Assembly: GCA_964354225.1 (NCBI GenBank) | Contig: CAYGZC010000089.1 | Coordinates: 1-20,223 of the forward strand | Origin: CAYGZC01 sp964354225 | Lineage (GTDB): Bacteria > Bacteroidota > Ignavibacteria > UBA10030 > SZUA-254 | Direction: 5' to 3' | Length of the DNA stretch: 20,223 nucleotides | In this document: positions 1 through 7,882 of the stretch, piece after piece | How positions within the stretch are numbered: position 1 is the first letter of the stretch | Layout of the letters: every line of letters begins with the position of its first letter | Position numbers and translations under genes: made by a program | Notes under the pieces: generated by a model | What the model was told of the DNA's origin: nothing | What the model saw: only the letters and a program-made list of their open reading frames with translations | The model's database searches: none

Positions 1-194
1 CTTATTCTGCGTTTATCCTCGATCTCGTTCGTGATACCTTCGTCAGCAAATCGGAAGTGACGAGTCGGCTCCTCGAATGGAGAGTTAAGAATAGGATTTT
101 CTATAATGACTTGTTGCATCGATTAAAAACAGAATATATGCCAATTAATTATTCCACATTTTTATTTGCATTGAAATATAGCAATTTCTCTTAA
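1..194 (+). CDS. 3' end of an unidentified gene (partial, weakly supported)
   Basis: A reading frame is open from the window edge (first full codon at 3) for 63 codons and ends at TAA 192-194. The translation looks protein-like (…LDLVRDTFVSKSEVTSRLLE…, with mixed charged and hydrophobic residues and a final segment rich in Tyr, Phe and Asn). Its first part uses C/G-ending codons like those of the neighbouring genes. The other two forward frames hit stops within 60 nt. I do not recognise the family. The start lies outside the window, and chance openness over 63 codons cannot be excluded, so this is a tentative call. Confidence 0.42.
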   Translation, partial: YSAFILDLVRDTFVSKSEVTSRLLEWRVKNRIFYNDLLHRLKTEYMPINYSTFLFALKYSNFS

Positions 195-262
195 AGAATC
201 AATTCCAATAATTACAATTGATATTGATACACTATTTTAACTAAATTTATATCAAGGTATAT

Positions 263-1168
263 ATGCGTATCGCAATTATCGGTTCAGGTGGTGTTGGTGG
301 ATATCTTGGCGCCAAGCTTTGGAAAACCGGCAACGATGTTGTTTTTGTTGCACGAGGTAATCATCTTACTACAATGCAACAGAATGGCTTACGGCTTGAA
401 AGTCCCGAAGGCAGCTTCACCGCTAAAGCAACATTCACCGACAACCTCGATAGCTTTATGCCGTTCGATCTAATCATCATCGGTGTTAAATCGTTCGATA
501 CCGAATCTGCCGTTAAGCTGGCTCGACCTGTACTGAAGAACGATACTATCGTTCTCAGTATTCAAAATGGAGTTGAGAACGAGAACATAATTGCTCGCTC
601 ACTCGGTAATCAGTATGTGATTGGGGGCGTTGCTTATATCTTCAGCACGATTGGAAAACCCGGAGTTATACGGCATGAAGGTGGAACAGGGAAATTCAAG
701 TTTGGTGAAATGGATGGAACGGTGAGCGATCGCTGCAAGAAGCTCATGCAAGTTTTTCTAGATGCCGGAATTATAGGAGAAGCTGTTGAAAACATTTCAC
801 GATCATTATGGGAAAAATGGATTTTCATCTGCGGACTTAGCGGGATGACAGCTTATGCAAGGAAACCAATCGGAGAAATACTTGCCGATGCTTCTTTAAA
901 CTCGATGCTTCAAGAAGTCGTGAGCGAAGCGGTGAGCATCAGCCGCACGAAAGGAATCGATAAATTTACAAACATCGAAGAGAAGATGCTTGCCCATTAT
1001 CAGCGTCTTCCGCATCAGAGTACATCATCTATGTATTACGATCTGATAAACGGGAAACGAGTCGAAGTGGAAGCTCTCAACGGTGCGGTTGTACGATTCG
1101 GAAACCAATATAGAATCCCCACACCCATCAATAAAAGAATTTACGATGCACTGAATCAATACGCTTAA
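263..1168 (+). CDS. panE: Ketopantoate reductase (2-dehydropantoate 2-reductase)
   Basis: This is a cytosolic NADPH-dependent enzyme that reduces 2-dehydropantoate to D-pantoate in the pantothenate/CoA pathway. The 301-residue length is normal for the ApbA/PanE family. The N-terminus carries the Rossmann dinucleotide loop GSGGVGG (residues 7-13). The C-terminal helical domain contains 'SLWEKWI', whose Lys185 matches the family's catalytic lysine, and 'EVEALNG' (268-274), which matches the conserved Glu/Asn-Gly substrate motif. The ATG at 263 follows a modest AAGG ribosome site and gives the complete Rossmann strand at the expected position. The gene stands alone: the upstream 68 nt are AT-rich, and the next gene converges with only 15 nt between stop codons. 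Related PanE-like reductases act on other 2-oxo acids, so the exact substrate is inferred from family membership. Confidence 0.9.
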   Translation: MRIAIIGSGGVGGYLGAKLWKTGNDVVFVARGNHLTTMQQNGLRLESPEGSFTAKATFTDNLDSFMPFDLIIIGVKSFDTESAVKLARPVLKNDTIVLSIQNGVENENIIARSLGNQYVIGGVAYIFSTIGKPGVIRHEGGTGKFKFGEMDGTVSDRCKKLMQVFLDAGIIGEAVENISRSLWEKWIFICGLSGMTAYARKPIGEILADASLNSMLQEVVSEAVSISRTKGIDKFTNIEEKMLAHYQRLPHQSTSSMYYDLINGKRVEVEALNGAVVRFGNQYRIPTPINKRIYDALNQYA

Positions 1169-1183
1169 TGAATCGAAATAATT

Positions 1184-2203
1184 CTATCCTTCCGATTCCT
1201 TCGTAGCTTTTCGTTCCTCCCTTGTCTTTTGGTATTGACGGATTGCACGTCGGTGGTCATTGAAGTTGGTTGAGAATCTATGTCCGCCCTCTCCGGTTGC
1301 GACGAAGTAAAGATATTTATGCCTCGAAGGATATAGCGCAGCGAGTATTGATGTTTTGCCCGGATTATTTATCGGACCCGGCGGTAAGCCATAGTTTTTA
1401 TAAGTATTATACGGAGAATCGTATTCTAAATCGCTGTAACGTAAACGGTGTGGTGTTCCGCCTAAAGCAAACTGCACAGTCGGATCAGCTTGCAAACGCA
1501 TGCGCCTCTGTAAACGATTATAATAAACTCCAGCAACAATAGCACGCTCCGAATCAATCGCTGTTTCCAACTCGATGATCGAAGCTATTGTAAGAAGCTC
1601 ATTCATCGTCATCTTCCTTCGGTTCATTTGATGAATCATAGAACTATCGAATTCTTTCCAAAATTCTTTGACCAACTCTTTTATAATGTCACTTTCATCT
1701 GTCTGCCAGTAAAATTTATATGTCTTCGGTATCAGATAACCCATAAGACTGCTGCTTTCAACACCAAGATTACGCGTAAAATTTTCATAGTTTACTAAAT
1801 CCATAAATCGTGCTGAATCTATTCCAAGCTCTCGTGCAAATATCTTTGCCTGCGTAGTCGTTCTTAAACCTTCCGGGATTACAACAGTAATCAGCTCAAC
1901 TGTTTTACCGTATCTGATGTTCTCGATTATATCTCTATTGGAAGCACCGCTTTTAAAACGATACTTACCGATCTGTAATTTTGTTGTTGAGCCGAGAAGG
2001 CGTCCGGCTATATCAAATAGCAAACGATTTCTGATTACACCTGCACGTTGAAGTGAATCGGTAACTTGCTGGAAGTTTTCTCCCTTGGATACGATGACGA
2101 TTCGATCACCATCGAATATATTTGGCGCCCAGAGGATCACATAAAGAAATAAAAGTATTCCTCCAATAAAAATTGAAAGCCATATATATATACGACGTTT
2201 CAT
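1184..2203 (-). CDS. mltG: Endolytic murein transglycosylase MltG (YceG-like)
   Basis: This is an inner-membrane enzyme that cleaves nascent peptidoglycan glycan strands internally, producing 1,6-anhydro ends and probably terminating strand elongation. An N-terminal membrane anchor spans about residues 7-25. A LysM-like region follows (about 35-100), then the YceG catalytic domain. The catalytic motif 'ASIIELETA' (207-215) places Glu211 where E. coli MltG has its essential Glu218, followed by 'NRL…MRLQADPTVQFALG' and 'YNTYKNYGLPPGPINNPG', both hallmarks of the family. The 339-residue length is typical. A GGTGG-like ribosome site precedes the ATG. It is the last gene of a tight minus-strand run, 15 nt downstream of the YfhO-type gene, so it is probably co-transcribed with tsaD and that gene. 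Confidence 0.93.
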   Translation of the reverse strand: MKRRIYIWLSIFIGGILLFLYVILWAPNIFDGDRIVIVSKGENFQQVTDSLQRAGVIRNRLLFDIAGRLLGSTTKLQIGKYRFKSGASNRDIIENIRYGKTVELITVVIPEGLRTTTQAKIFARELGIDSARFMDLVNYENFTRNLGVESSSLMGYLIPKTYKFYWQTDESDIIKELVKEFWKEFDSSMIHQMNRRKMTMNELLTIASIIELETAIDSERAIVAGVYYNRLQRRMRLQADPTVQFALGGTPHRLRYSDLEYDSPYNTYKNYGLPPGPINNPGKTSILAALYPSRHKYLYFVATGEGGHRFSTNFNDHRRAIRQYQKTREERKATKESEG

Positions 2204-2218
2204 ATCAATCCACCAAAT

Positions 2219-4495
2219 CTATACACGAATTGGCTCATCATTTTTTCTGAATAATGTAAATGCAAACAAACCGATAAAAATTACAACCGAAACCATAGAT
2301 GCCCAGAATCCAACCACTACAGTGTACGGCTTGAATTCAAACTTCACAACATGCTTTCCCTGGGAAACTATAACTGCCCTTTGAGTTATGTTTGCCTGAT
2401 AAATTTTCGTTTCACTTCCATCCACTTCCGCAACCCATCCCGGATAATATGAATCCGAGAAAACAAGAATGGCATCTTGCCGGCACTCGACTTTGAACTC
2501 GGCTTGATTCGTGGTATAACCGATCATATCGACTTTACCTCGGATGCTGTCGGATGGTCGATAGTTTGGCAACGATTCATACAATATCACCGTTTGTCTT
2601 GGGTTGAATGCAGGAGAAAACAAATTCCGTATCGCTTCTTTATGATCAGATACTTTTAATGCTCTTCCAACTAAAAATGCCCTTGGGAAGTAATCATCAT
2701 TTCGATAAAAGTAAGCTTTGCCAAATTTACCAAGACTTTTAAGATTTTGATTTGGAGCGATCTGCCACAGCGATGACAAGTACTTCACATTGTGCATGTT
2801 CATTAATTTCCAGAAGACAGGTGTAGGCATGAATGTGTCACCCCGGATAGCTGCGGTTTGCATGATGATTCCCGCTCGATTCTGGTCGCCCCAAATATCG
2901 ACAATATAATTGGGCGTCAGGTTGGCGTAACCGTTCGGTGTTGATATTCCGTAAAGCACGTTACTGCTTGGCTGAATAAATTCTCGCTGGTCGATAAACG
3001 GCTGAAGATCACCTTCCCACCCTCGCGCTTGTTGAAATGTTATTGTATGTGACTGATTTCCACCGACTGAAAAAAATCGGTACACAGTTGTATCCGATTT
3101 GATATACTCAACTGATTTGGGTGGATTCATCCACTTGTCTGCTTCTACAATTGGGTTTTGTCGCAATTGAAAATAGAAAAGATCAATCATCACCAAAGCT
3201 AAAGCAATTAACTCTACCGGATGTGAGATTGATAAATCATTCTTCCGTAACTGTGAGAGGCCTTTACCCAACCGAGTTATAAATTGTGTCAGACCCAACG
3301 AGGCAAGCACAATCAAGGAAAAATCGGTTATCAATAAGAAACGAGTTGGGAACCGGAAATATTTCATCCCGGGGAAATAGTTAAATATAAATTCATACAC
3401 AGGTGTGTTTGGACCCAAAACAAGTATATACGAAACAACCGCAGCAATGGAAAAGTATTTCACGTACCACTGTTTCCACTGGCGTAATCCCTCATAAACT
3501 GCAAGAAGAAGTATAACAATACCAACATACCCATAATCTTCCCAAAAAATGCTCTTACCGGTGTAAGTATAATTACCAATATCACCGTTAATGTATGGAT
3601 AGAAGAACATCAAAAAGTTCTTAGGATAGTAAGCATAATTCGAAGCGTACTGAAAAGAAATTCCTCCAGACCGCTGCGATAGTGAAACAAGCTCATATGT
3701 TGGAACAAGTTGTATCGCTCCCAGCAGAGATCCCAGCAGTAACATTCCGGCAAAATACCAGCTAAATTTATTTGTTATCAACTTTCTCAATACACTGCCG
3801 AGATTTAATTTTGCTTTTTGCTTAGAAAGTCCTTTTTGATGATTTAGATACCTGAAAACAAAATAAAATAGATAAACAAGTCCTGAGTAGTATGCAACCT
3901 GAGTGTGTCCTGATAAATGTTGGATACCAAAAACTACACCGACCCAAAGCAGATTTCGATAATCATTTTTTTTGATGGCACGTTCAAGAAAAAATAAACC
4001 CAAAGGCAGCCAACAAGCCGCATTGACATTACTCAAATGTTTCAAATGCGAAAGAAGATAGCCGCTGAAGCTGAATGCGACGGCACTCATGATGCTGCCA
4101 ATAAAACTACTGCCGATTTCTCGCGTGTACAAATATATACCGATACCCGCTGTTACGATTGTAAGCAGAATGACAATATTGAGTGCCCAGTAAGGCGATA
4201 ACAAACCGAATAATATTATATTTAGCGGATAACATATTCCCGCTTCGGCACGAGCAAGCAACGGAAATCCTCCGTAAATTTCTCGAATCCACAGCGGCAA
4301 GTGATGAGATTTCAACGCATCACTAAGTGAGAAGCGATATGGAAATCCCTCATTCATTATATCGCTGGCAAATATATCATCCGTGATGATAAGACCTTTC
4401 ATCAACGCCAATTTCCAAAAAGCAATCAGAACAATTCCAATAAGAAATGAGATTGCTAAAATCGTTTCATTTTTTTTTGAGATTGAAATCTTCAT
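2219..4495 (-). CDS. YfhO-family polytopic membrane protein
   Basis: This is a 758-residue integral membrane protein. The N-terminal two thirds contain many hydrophobic helices in a GT-C glycosyltransferase-like layout. An early luminal loop carries acidic residues ('SDIMNEGFPYRF', then 'LPLWIREIYGGFPLLA'), as is typical of YfhO proteins. The C-terminal third is a soluble domain ('SDSYYPGWVAEVDG…', 'HVVKFEFKP') followed by a final transmembrane helix (about 727-750) and a short basic tail. In Firmicutes, YfhO proteins are linked to glycosylation of lipoteichoic acid or related polymers. In Bacteroidota-type genomes the substrate is unknown, so only a lipid-linked sugar transfer role at the outer face of the inner membrane can be suggested. 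It lies 28 nt after tsaD and 15 nt before mltG, probably in one operon. Confidence 0.8.
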   Translation of the reverse strand: MKISISKKNETILAISFLIGIVLIAFWKLALMKGLIITDDIFASDIMNEGFPYRFSLSDALKSHHLPLWIREIYGGFPLLARAEAGICYPLNIILFGLLSPYWALNIVILLTIVTAGIGIYLYTREIGSSFIGSIMSAVAFSFSGYLLSHLKHLSNVNAACWLPLGLFFLERAIKKNDYRNLLWVGVVFGIQHLSGHTQVAYYSGLVYLFYFVFRYLNHQKGLSKQKAKLNLGSVLRKLITNKFSWYFAGMLLLGSLLGAIQLVPTYELVSLSQRSGGISFQYASNYAYYPKNFLMFFYPYINGDIGNYTYTGKSIFWEDYGYVGIVILLLAVYEGLRQWKQWYVKYFSIAAVVSYILVLGPNTPVYEFIFNYFPGMKYFRFPTRFLLITDFSLIVLASLGLTQFITRLGKGLSQLRKNDLSISHPVELIALALVMIDLFYFQLRQNPIVEADKWMNPPKSVEYIKSDTTVYRFFSVGGNQSHTITFQQARGWEGDLQPFIDQREFIQPSSNVLYGISTPNGYANLTPNYIVDIWGDQNRAGIIMQTAAIRGDTFMPTPVFWKLMNMHNVKYLSSLWQIAPNQNLKSLGKFGKAYFYRNDDYFPRAFLVGRALKVSDHKEAIRNLFSPAFNPRQTVILYESLPNYRPSDSIRGKVDMIGYTTNQAEFKVECRQDAILVFSDSYYPGWVAEVDGSETKIYQANITQRAVIVSQGKHVVKFEFKPYTVVVGFWASMVSVVIFIGLFAFTLFRKNDEPIRV

Positions 4496-4523
4496 GAAGC
4501 TCTGATCATATTGTAAGTGAAAC

Positions 4524-5564
4524 TCATGGATGGGAACTCAAGCTTAGATTTGCAACAGCACTGAGCGTTGAATCTGATTTATGACCTGCTTTCAATTTCA
4601 TCCAGCCAAGCTGAGCGATCATCGCACCGTTATCGGTGCAATAGTTTAAGTCGGGAATGAAAAGTCGAAAGCTAAATTTATCCGCCGCCTCTTGCAACCT
4701 ACGCCGAAGTTCGGAATTTGCAGATACACCACCCGCGATAGCCACATCTTTGATCTTGAGCGCTTGAACTGCTCGCACTGTTTTTCCTACCAACACATCA
4801 ACTATGGCTGCCTGAAAACTTGCACATATATCTGCTAACAATTGATTTGAGATTAGTCCCGATTTTGTCGGGATGAGATTTGAGTAATCCGTGGCATGAT
4901 CTCTAAGCCAGTAGAGAACTGAAGTTTTAATCCCACTGAAGCTGAAATTATAACTATCCGCGTTAAGATATGTGCGGGGGAATTTTATAAAATTAGGATT
5001 TCCTTCTTTCGCCAGCTTGTCGATGATGGGACCACCCGGAAATCCGAGCCCTAACATTTTCGCAACTTTATCATATGCTTCACCCGCCGCATCATCGAGT
5101 GTTTCACCAAGAAGTTGATGATGCAAAGGTTCGGTAACATGAACCAATTGCGTGTGTCCCCCAGAAACGATGAGGCAGAGGAATGGATAATCAGGTTTCG
5201 GTTCATCAATAAAGTTGGAATACATATGTGCCTCCATATGATTTATGCCAACGAAAGGAATCTTAAGTCCATAGGCAAGCGCTTTGGCGAAGCTCAGCCC
5301 AACAAGCAACGCACCCATCAGTCCGGGACCGTAAGTAACTGCAATTCCATTAAGCTGGTGCTTTTCGATCCCTGCTGTTCGCAGCGCTTCATCAACTATG
5401 GGGACAATAAACTGCTGGTGGGCACGAGATGCAAGCTCCGGCACAATACCACCATATTGCTGATGAACTAATTGTGATGAAATAATATTCGATCTGATTT
5501 TTCCATCAATTAGTACAGCGGCAGATGTTTCATCGCACGATGTTTCAATTCCAAGAATATACAT
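4524..5564 (-). CDS. tsaD: tRNA N6-adenosine threonylcarbamoyltransferase TsaD
   Basis: TsaD transfers the threonylcarbamoyl group from TC-AMP to A37 of ANN-decoding tRNAs (t6A), working with TsaB and TsaE in the cytosol. The 346-residue length is standard. Visible signatures include 'GIETSCDETSAA' (5-16), the metal-binding 'NHMEAHMYSN' (His109, Glu111 and His113), 'VSGGHTQL' (133-140), 'GEAYDKVAKMLGLGFPGGP' and the C-terminal 'CTDNGAMIA' with Asp311. The ATG at 5564 gives the canonical 'MYILGIETSCDET' start. It is the first gene of the minus-strand run with the YfhO-type gene and mltG. Its own upstream sequence is only the 132 nt to the edge of the cassette array (5565-5696), so insertion of the array may have altered its promoter region or exposed it to read-through from the cassettes. 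Confidence 0.97.
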   Translation of the reverse strand: MYILGIETSCDETSAAVLIDGKIRSNIISSQLVHQQYGGIVPELASRAHQQFIVPIVDEALRTAGIEKHQLNGIAVTYGPGLMGALLVGLSFAKALAYGLKIPFVGINHMEAHMYSNFIDEPKPDYPFLCLIVSGGHTQLVHVTEPLHHQLLGETLDDAAGEAYDKVAKMLGLGFPGGPIIDKLAKEGNPNFIKFPRTYLNADSYNFSFSGIKTSVLYWLRDHATDYSNLIPTKSGLISNQLLADICASFQAAIVDVLVGKTVRAVQALKIKDVAIAGGVSANSELRRRLQEAADKFSFRLFIPDLNYCTDNGAMIAQLGWMKLKAGHKSDSTLSAVANLSLSSHP

Positions 5565-5696
5565 GAGTACAAATAAGCAAAAAGTTTATATAATTTTCAA
5601 GAAAGGTAAAAAGTAAGAATATTTCCAATAAACCAACAGGAGTGTAAACCGTTCACAAGATAAAGCTCCGATTTCTATTTGTTTAGTTGAAATGCG
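5565..5696 (-). other. tsaD upstream region / array left flank
   Basis: This is the AT-rich stretch between the tsaD start and the last attC site, presumably holding the native tsaD promoter and leader. I see no convincing promoter hexamers, no Bacteroidota-type TAnnTTTG box and no terminator hairpin. No open reading frame of note is present. It is the chromosomal flank into which the cassettes were apparently inserted. Confidence 0.4.
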
Positions 5697-5892
5697 GTAT
5701 AACGGATGACTGCTAAGCTACCGCACTGATAACTTTCAAATTGTACTAAACGAAACAAGTTCATTCACAAAACGAAATTAATAAGTACTAAAGGTCATAG
5801 GTACAATTAACTTAATAATAAAAACCGAAACCCACCATACGCCATGCTATTTGCAGTATGCTCATTCCGTCAACTTGATGCGCTGGTTATGT
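5697..5892 (-). repeat. attC1, long (196 bp) attC-like recombination site
   Basis: Read on the minus strand it begins with R'' ACATAAC (5886-5892), 9 nt after the stop codon of the upstream gene, and ends with R' GTTATAC (5697-5703). The inner boxes are L'' at 5869-5881 (GCATCAAGTTGAC) and L' at 5710-5724. They pair with two wobble pairs and leave an unpaired C and an unpaired A on the L'' arm, matching the extrahelical-base pattern of attC sites. The centre is AT-rich and homologous to the centre of attC2. The length is well above the usual 55-150 bp. Confidence 0.75.
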
Positions 5893-5901
5893 TGCAATTG
5901 C

Positions 5902-7626
5902 TTATCTGAGCAAAACAAGTTTCTTTGTTTCAACAAATGCACCAGCTTGTAATCTATAAAAATAAACACCGCTTGACATACCTGCTGCATTCCATTGTCG
6001 GGTGTGATTTCCTGCAGACAATTTTTCTGATACTAGTGTTGCCACTTCACGACCAAGTAATTCGTATATCTTCAAACTAACGAATCCCATCTGCTCCCCC
6101 TTTTCTGAAAAAGAGGATGGAGGAATTTGAAATTCTATTGTAGTCGTCGGATTGAATGGATTCGGATAGTTCTGGTGAAGTGCGAACGACTTGATAACCG
6201 TATTTGCCGGAAAATCATTTGGTTTGACAGCTAACGCTCCTTGACCAAAATAGTAGCACCCAATATCGGTGATTGTCGAATCAGGGTCCATTGGTGAAGC
6301 GGGATCACCGGCATCGATGCAGGGAGAACTCGCTTGCAAATGCAAATCGCAGTTAGCAGTGTCTACGAACATCGGGTCTTTGAAAATGTTGAAATACACA
6401 TCGCAGGAATCGCCATTGTAATTCACCGTGTCCAGCACGCCGAAACCGGCTGGCACGTCAGTACATTCGTCCAGAATATCATTATGCCCCATGTTTATGT
6501 AAGAACTATGGTAAAATCTTATCCCCCTGCCGTTATGTGCAACAACGTTGTTAATGAAGTTGAATGCATCAGTACGGAGGTCAATCGCCGGAACCGCAAA
6601 CTGAGAACAGTTGTTCGCATAAAATGTACAATTGACAATATTCACCTGGTTCTGCGCATAAATCCCTGCCCCACCATATCCGACCACAGATAACCAATTA
6701 TTATTGAAGAGGCAGTGTGAAATGGTTGTACTCCTCGCTGCCTGATCAATATAGATTCCACCTCCTGCTCCCTGATGAGCATTAGCGTGATTACCGGAAA
6801 TGATGCAATTCGTTATGGTAACTAACTCGTCAGATTTGTTGTAAAGACCTGCTCCACGATCATATTCGAAAATATTCCCATTTGACTCACCGCCATCGCT
6901 CAAACCAATAAAGTTGTCGGTAATTGAGCTGCCGGATATGGTATGATAGACAGAATTGAAATTAAGAAATATCCCGCCACCTTGAACCGCGTGATATTCA
7001 TCTACGATCGGAATCACTGCGCGGTTGGCATGGACTGTGCACCTATCCATTATCAAAGTTCCAAGGTCGACATAGATCCCGCCTCCTTTACCGCCGGTAT
7101 CAGCTTCCGCCGTGTTATAAGCAATGAAGGAATGAGAGATATCCAGTGTTGCACCAAGACCTCTTACGTAGATGCCGCCGCCTGTTATGGAACGGCAGTG
7201 CGCAACGGTGCAATGGCTGACTTGCAAGTTGAGTGCTGTGGCTTGCATATGGATGCCGCTCTCATACGCATATTCGATACCACAGTAGCTCAGATACAGC
7301 GTGGACACGGTGCGCGCAAAGTACAAACCGCGCCAGCCTACAGTCGTATCTGAGGGCATGAACGAAATCGAATCCGATTCTGTGCCGATTGCTTCAAGAA
7401 TTCCACTTATATACAAGCGGTAATATCCTTGAAAAATGACGTCCACGCCTGGTCCGATATTAAGGGTAGCACCGGATTGCACAGTGATATCGCCTTGAAT
7501 CAGATATGGCGATCCCGACGCTGTCCAGGTGCCGGATACGTTTCCGGCGGGGATAATGGTATCAGCTGTAAGATTGGTAAGCGTCACTATTATCATAGAC
7601 GAGAAAATCAATATTATTCTTTTCAT
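5902..7626 (-). CDS. Secreted right-handed beta-helix protein with T9SS sorting domain (cassette 1)
   Basis: This 574-residue protein is predicted to be exported and displayed at the cell surface. It has a Sec signal peptide (about 1-21, ending 'LTA|DTI'). Next comes a conserved entry segment 'GSPYLIQGDITVQSGATL' with 'GPGVDVIFQG'. The main body (about 100-400) is built of irregular Gly/Asn-rich coils with repeated 'GGGIY', 'CTV', 'NHAN' and 'ISHC' elements, typical of parallel beta-helix folds. The conserved 'LHLQASSPCIDAGDP' segment follows, then the type IX secretion C-terminal domain (480-574: NYPNPFNPTT … GREVATLVSEKL … SGVYFYRLQAG). No catalytic motif of polysaccharide lyases is obvious, so the ligand or substrate is unknown. 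The ATG follows a good AAAGAGG site within the shared 57-nt leader. It is a paralogue of the 592-aa protein next to it. The gene starts 56 nt inside its cassette and ends 9 nt before attC1. Confidence 0.88.
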   Translation of the reverse strand: MKRIILIFSSMIIVTLTNLTADTIIPAGNVSGTWTASGSPYLIQGDITVQSGATLNIGPGVDVIFQGYYRLYISGILEAIGTESDSISFMPSDTTVGWRGLYFARTVSTLYLSYCGIEYAYESGIHMQATALNLQVSHCTVAHCRSITGGGIYVRGLGATLDISHSFIAYNTAEADTGGKGGGIYVDLGTLIMDRCTVHANRAVIPIVDEYHAVQGGGIFLNFNSVYHTISGSSITDNFIGLSDGGESNGNIFEYDRGAGLYNKSDELVTITNCIISGNHANAHQGAGGGIYIDQAARSTTISHCLFNNNWLSVVGYGGAGIYAQNQVNIVNCTFYANNCSQFAVPAIDLRTDAFNFINNVVAHNGRGIRFYHSSYINMGHNDILDECTDVPAGFGVLDTVNYNGDSCDVYFNIFKDPMFVDTANCDLHLQASSPCIDAGDPASPMDPDSTITDIGCYYFGQGALAVKPNDFPANTVIKSFALHQNYPNPFNPTTTIEFQIPPSSFSEKGEQMGFVSLKIYELLGREVATLVSEKLSAGNHTRQWNAAGMSSGVYFYRLQAGAFVETKKLVLLR

Positions 7627-7683
7627 GGCATTTCCTCTTTAATATTTTTGGAGATTAATTCGTTGAGACAATTGCAACATAAC
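7627..7683 (-). repeat. Identical 57-nt cassette leader, copy 1 (with ribosome binding site)
   Basis: These 57 nt immediately upstream of the 574-aa gene are identical to 9662-9718 upstream of the 592-aa gene. On the minus strand the segment runs from the G of the R' box (GTTATGTTGCAATTG…) to AAAGAGGAAATGCC just before ATG. The identity stops precisely at the predicted recombination position: the next bases (7684 onward versus 9719 onward) are unrelated because they belong to different attC sites. Confidence 0.9.
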
Positions 7684-7873
7684 GGATAGGGCATAAGCTG
7701 CCGCAACGAAAACTTCTAAATTGTACTACCCGAAACAAGTTCATACTGAAAACATAATTAATTAATACTTAAGTTATGAGGTACAAAGAATAAAATAATA
7801 AAAACTGAAACCCATCACAAGCCATGCGCCAAATACTACGGCTGGCACGGTCAGCTTGATGCGCTGGTTAGGT
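7677..7873 (-). repeat. attC2, long (197 bp) attC-like recombination site
   Basis: On the minus strand R'' is ACCTAAC (7867-7873, an exact RYYYAAC match), 9 nt after the stop codon of the 592-aa gene, and R' is GTTATGT (7677-7683). L'' at 7850-7862 reads GCAT-c-AAGCTG-a-C. L' at 7690-7702 is its complement without the two lower-case bases, so exactly two bases stay unpaired on the R''L'' arm, six apart. This is the canonical attC asymmetry that sets the recombining strand and orientation. The central ~150 nt are AT-rich and homologous to attC1, suggesting one lineage of sites, as in chromosomal integrons. Confidence 0.85.
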
Positions 7874-7882
7874 GCAATTGCC

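Noticed and set aside
1170..1198. Possible bidirectional terminator between panE and mltG (GAATCG / CGATTC)
   Set aside because: Only six pairs with a 17-nt loop and no T-run on either strand.
5697..7873. The ~196-bp intergenic repeats as IS ends or MITEs
   Set aside because: They have no target duplications or transposase. Their core and L boxes, unpaired bases and position right after stop codons fit attC sites instead.
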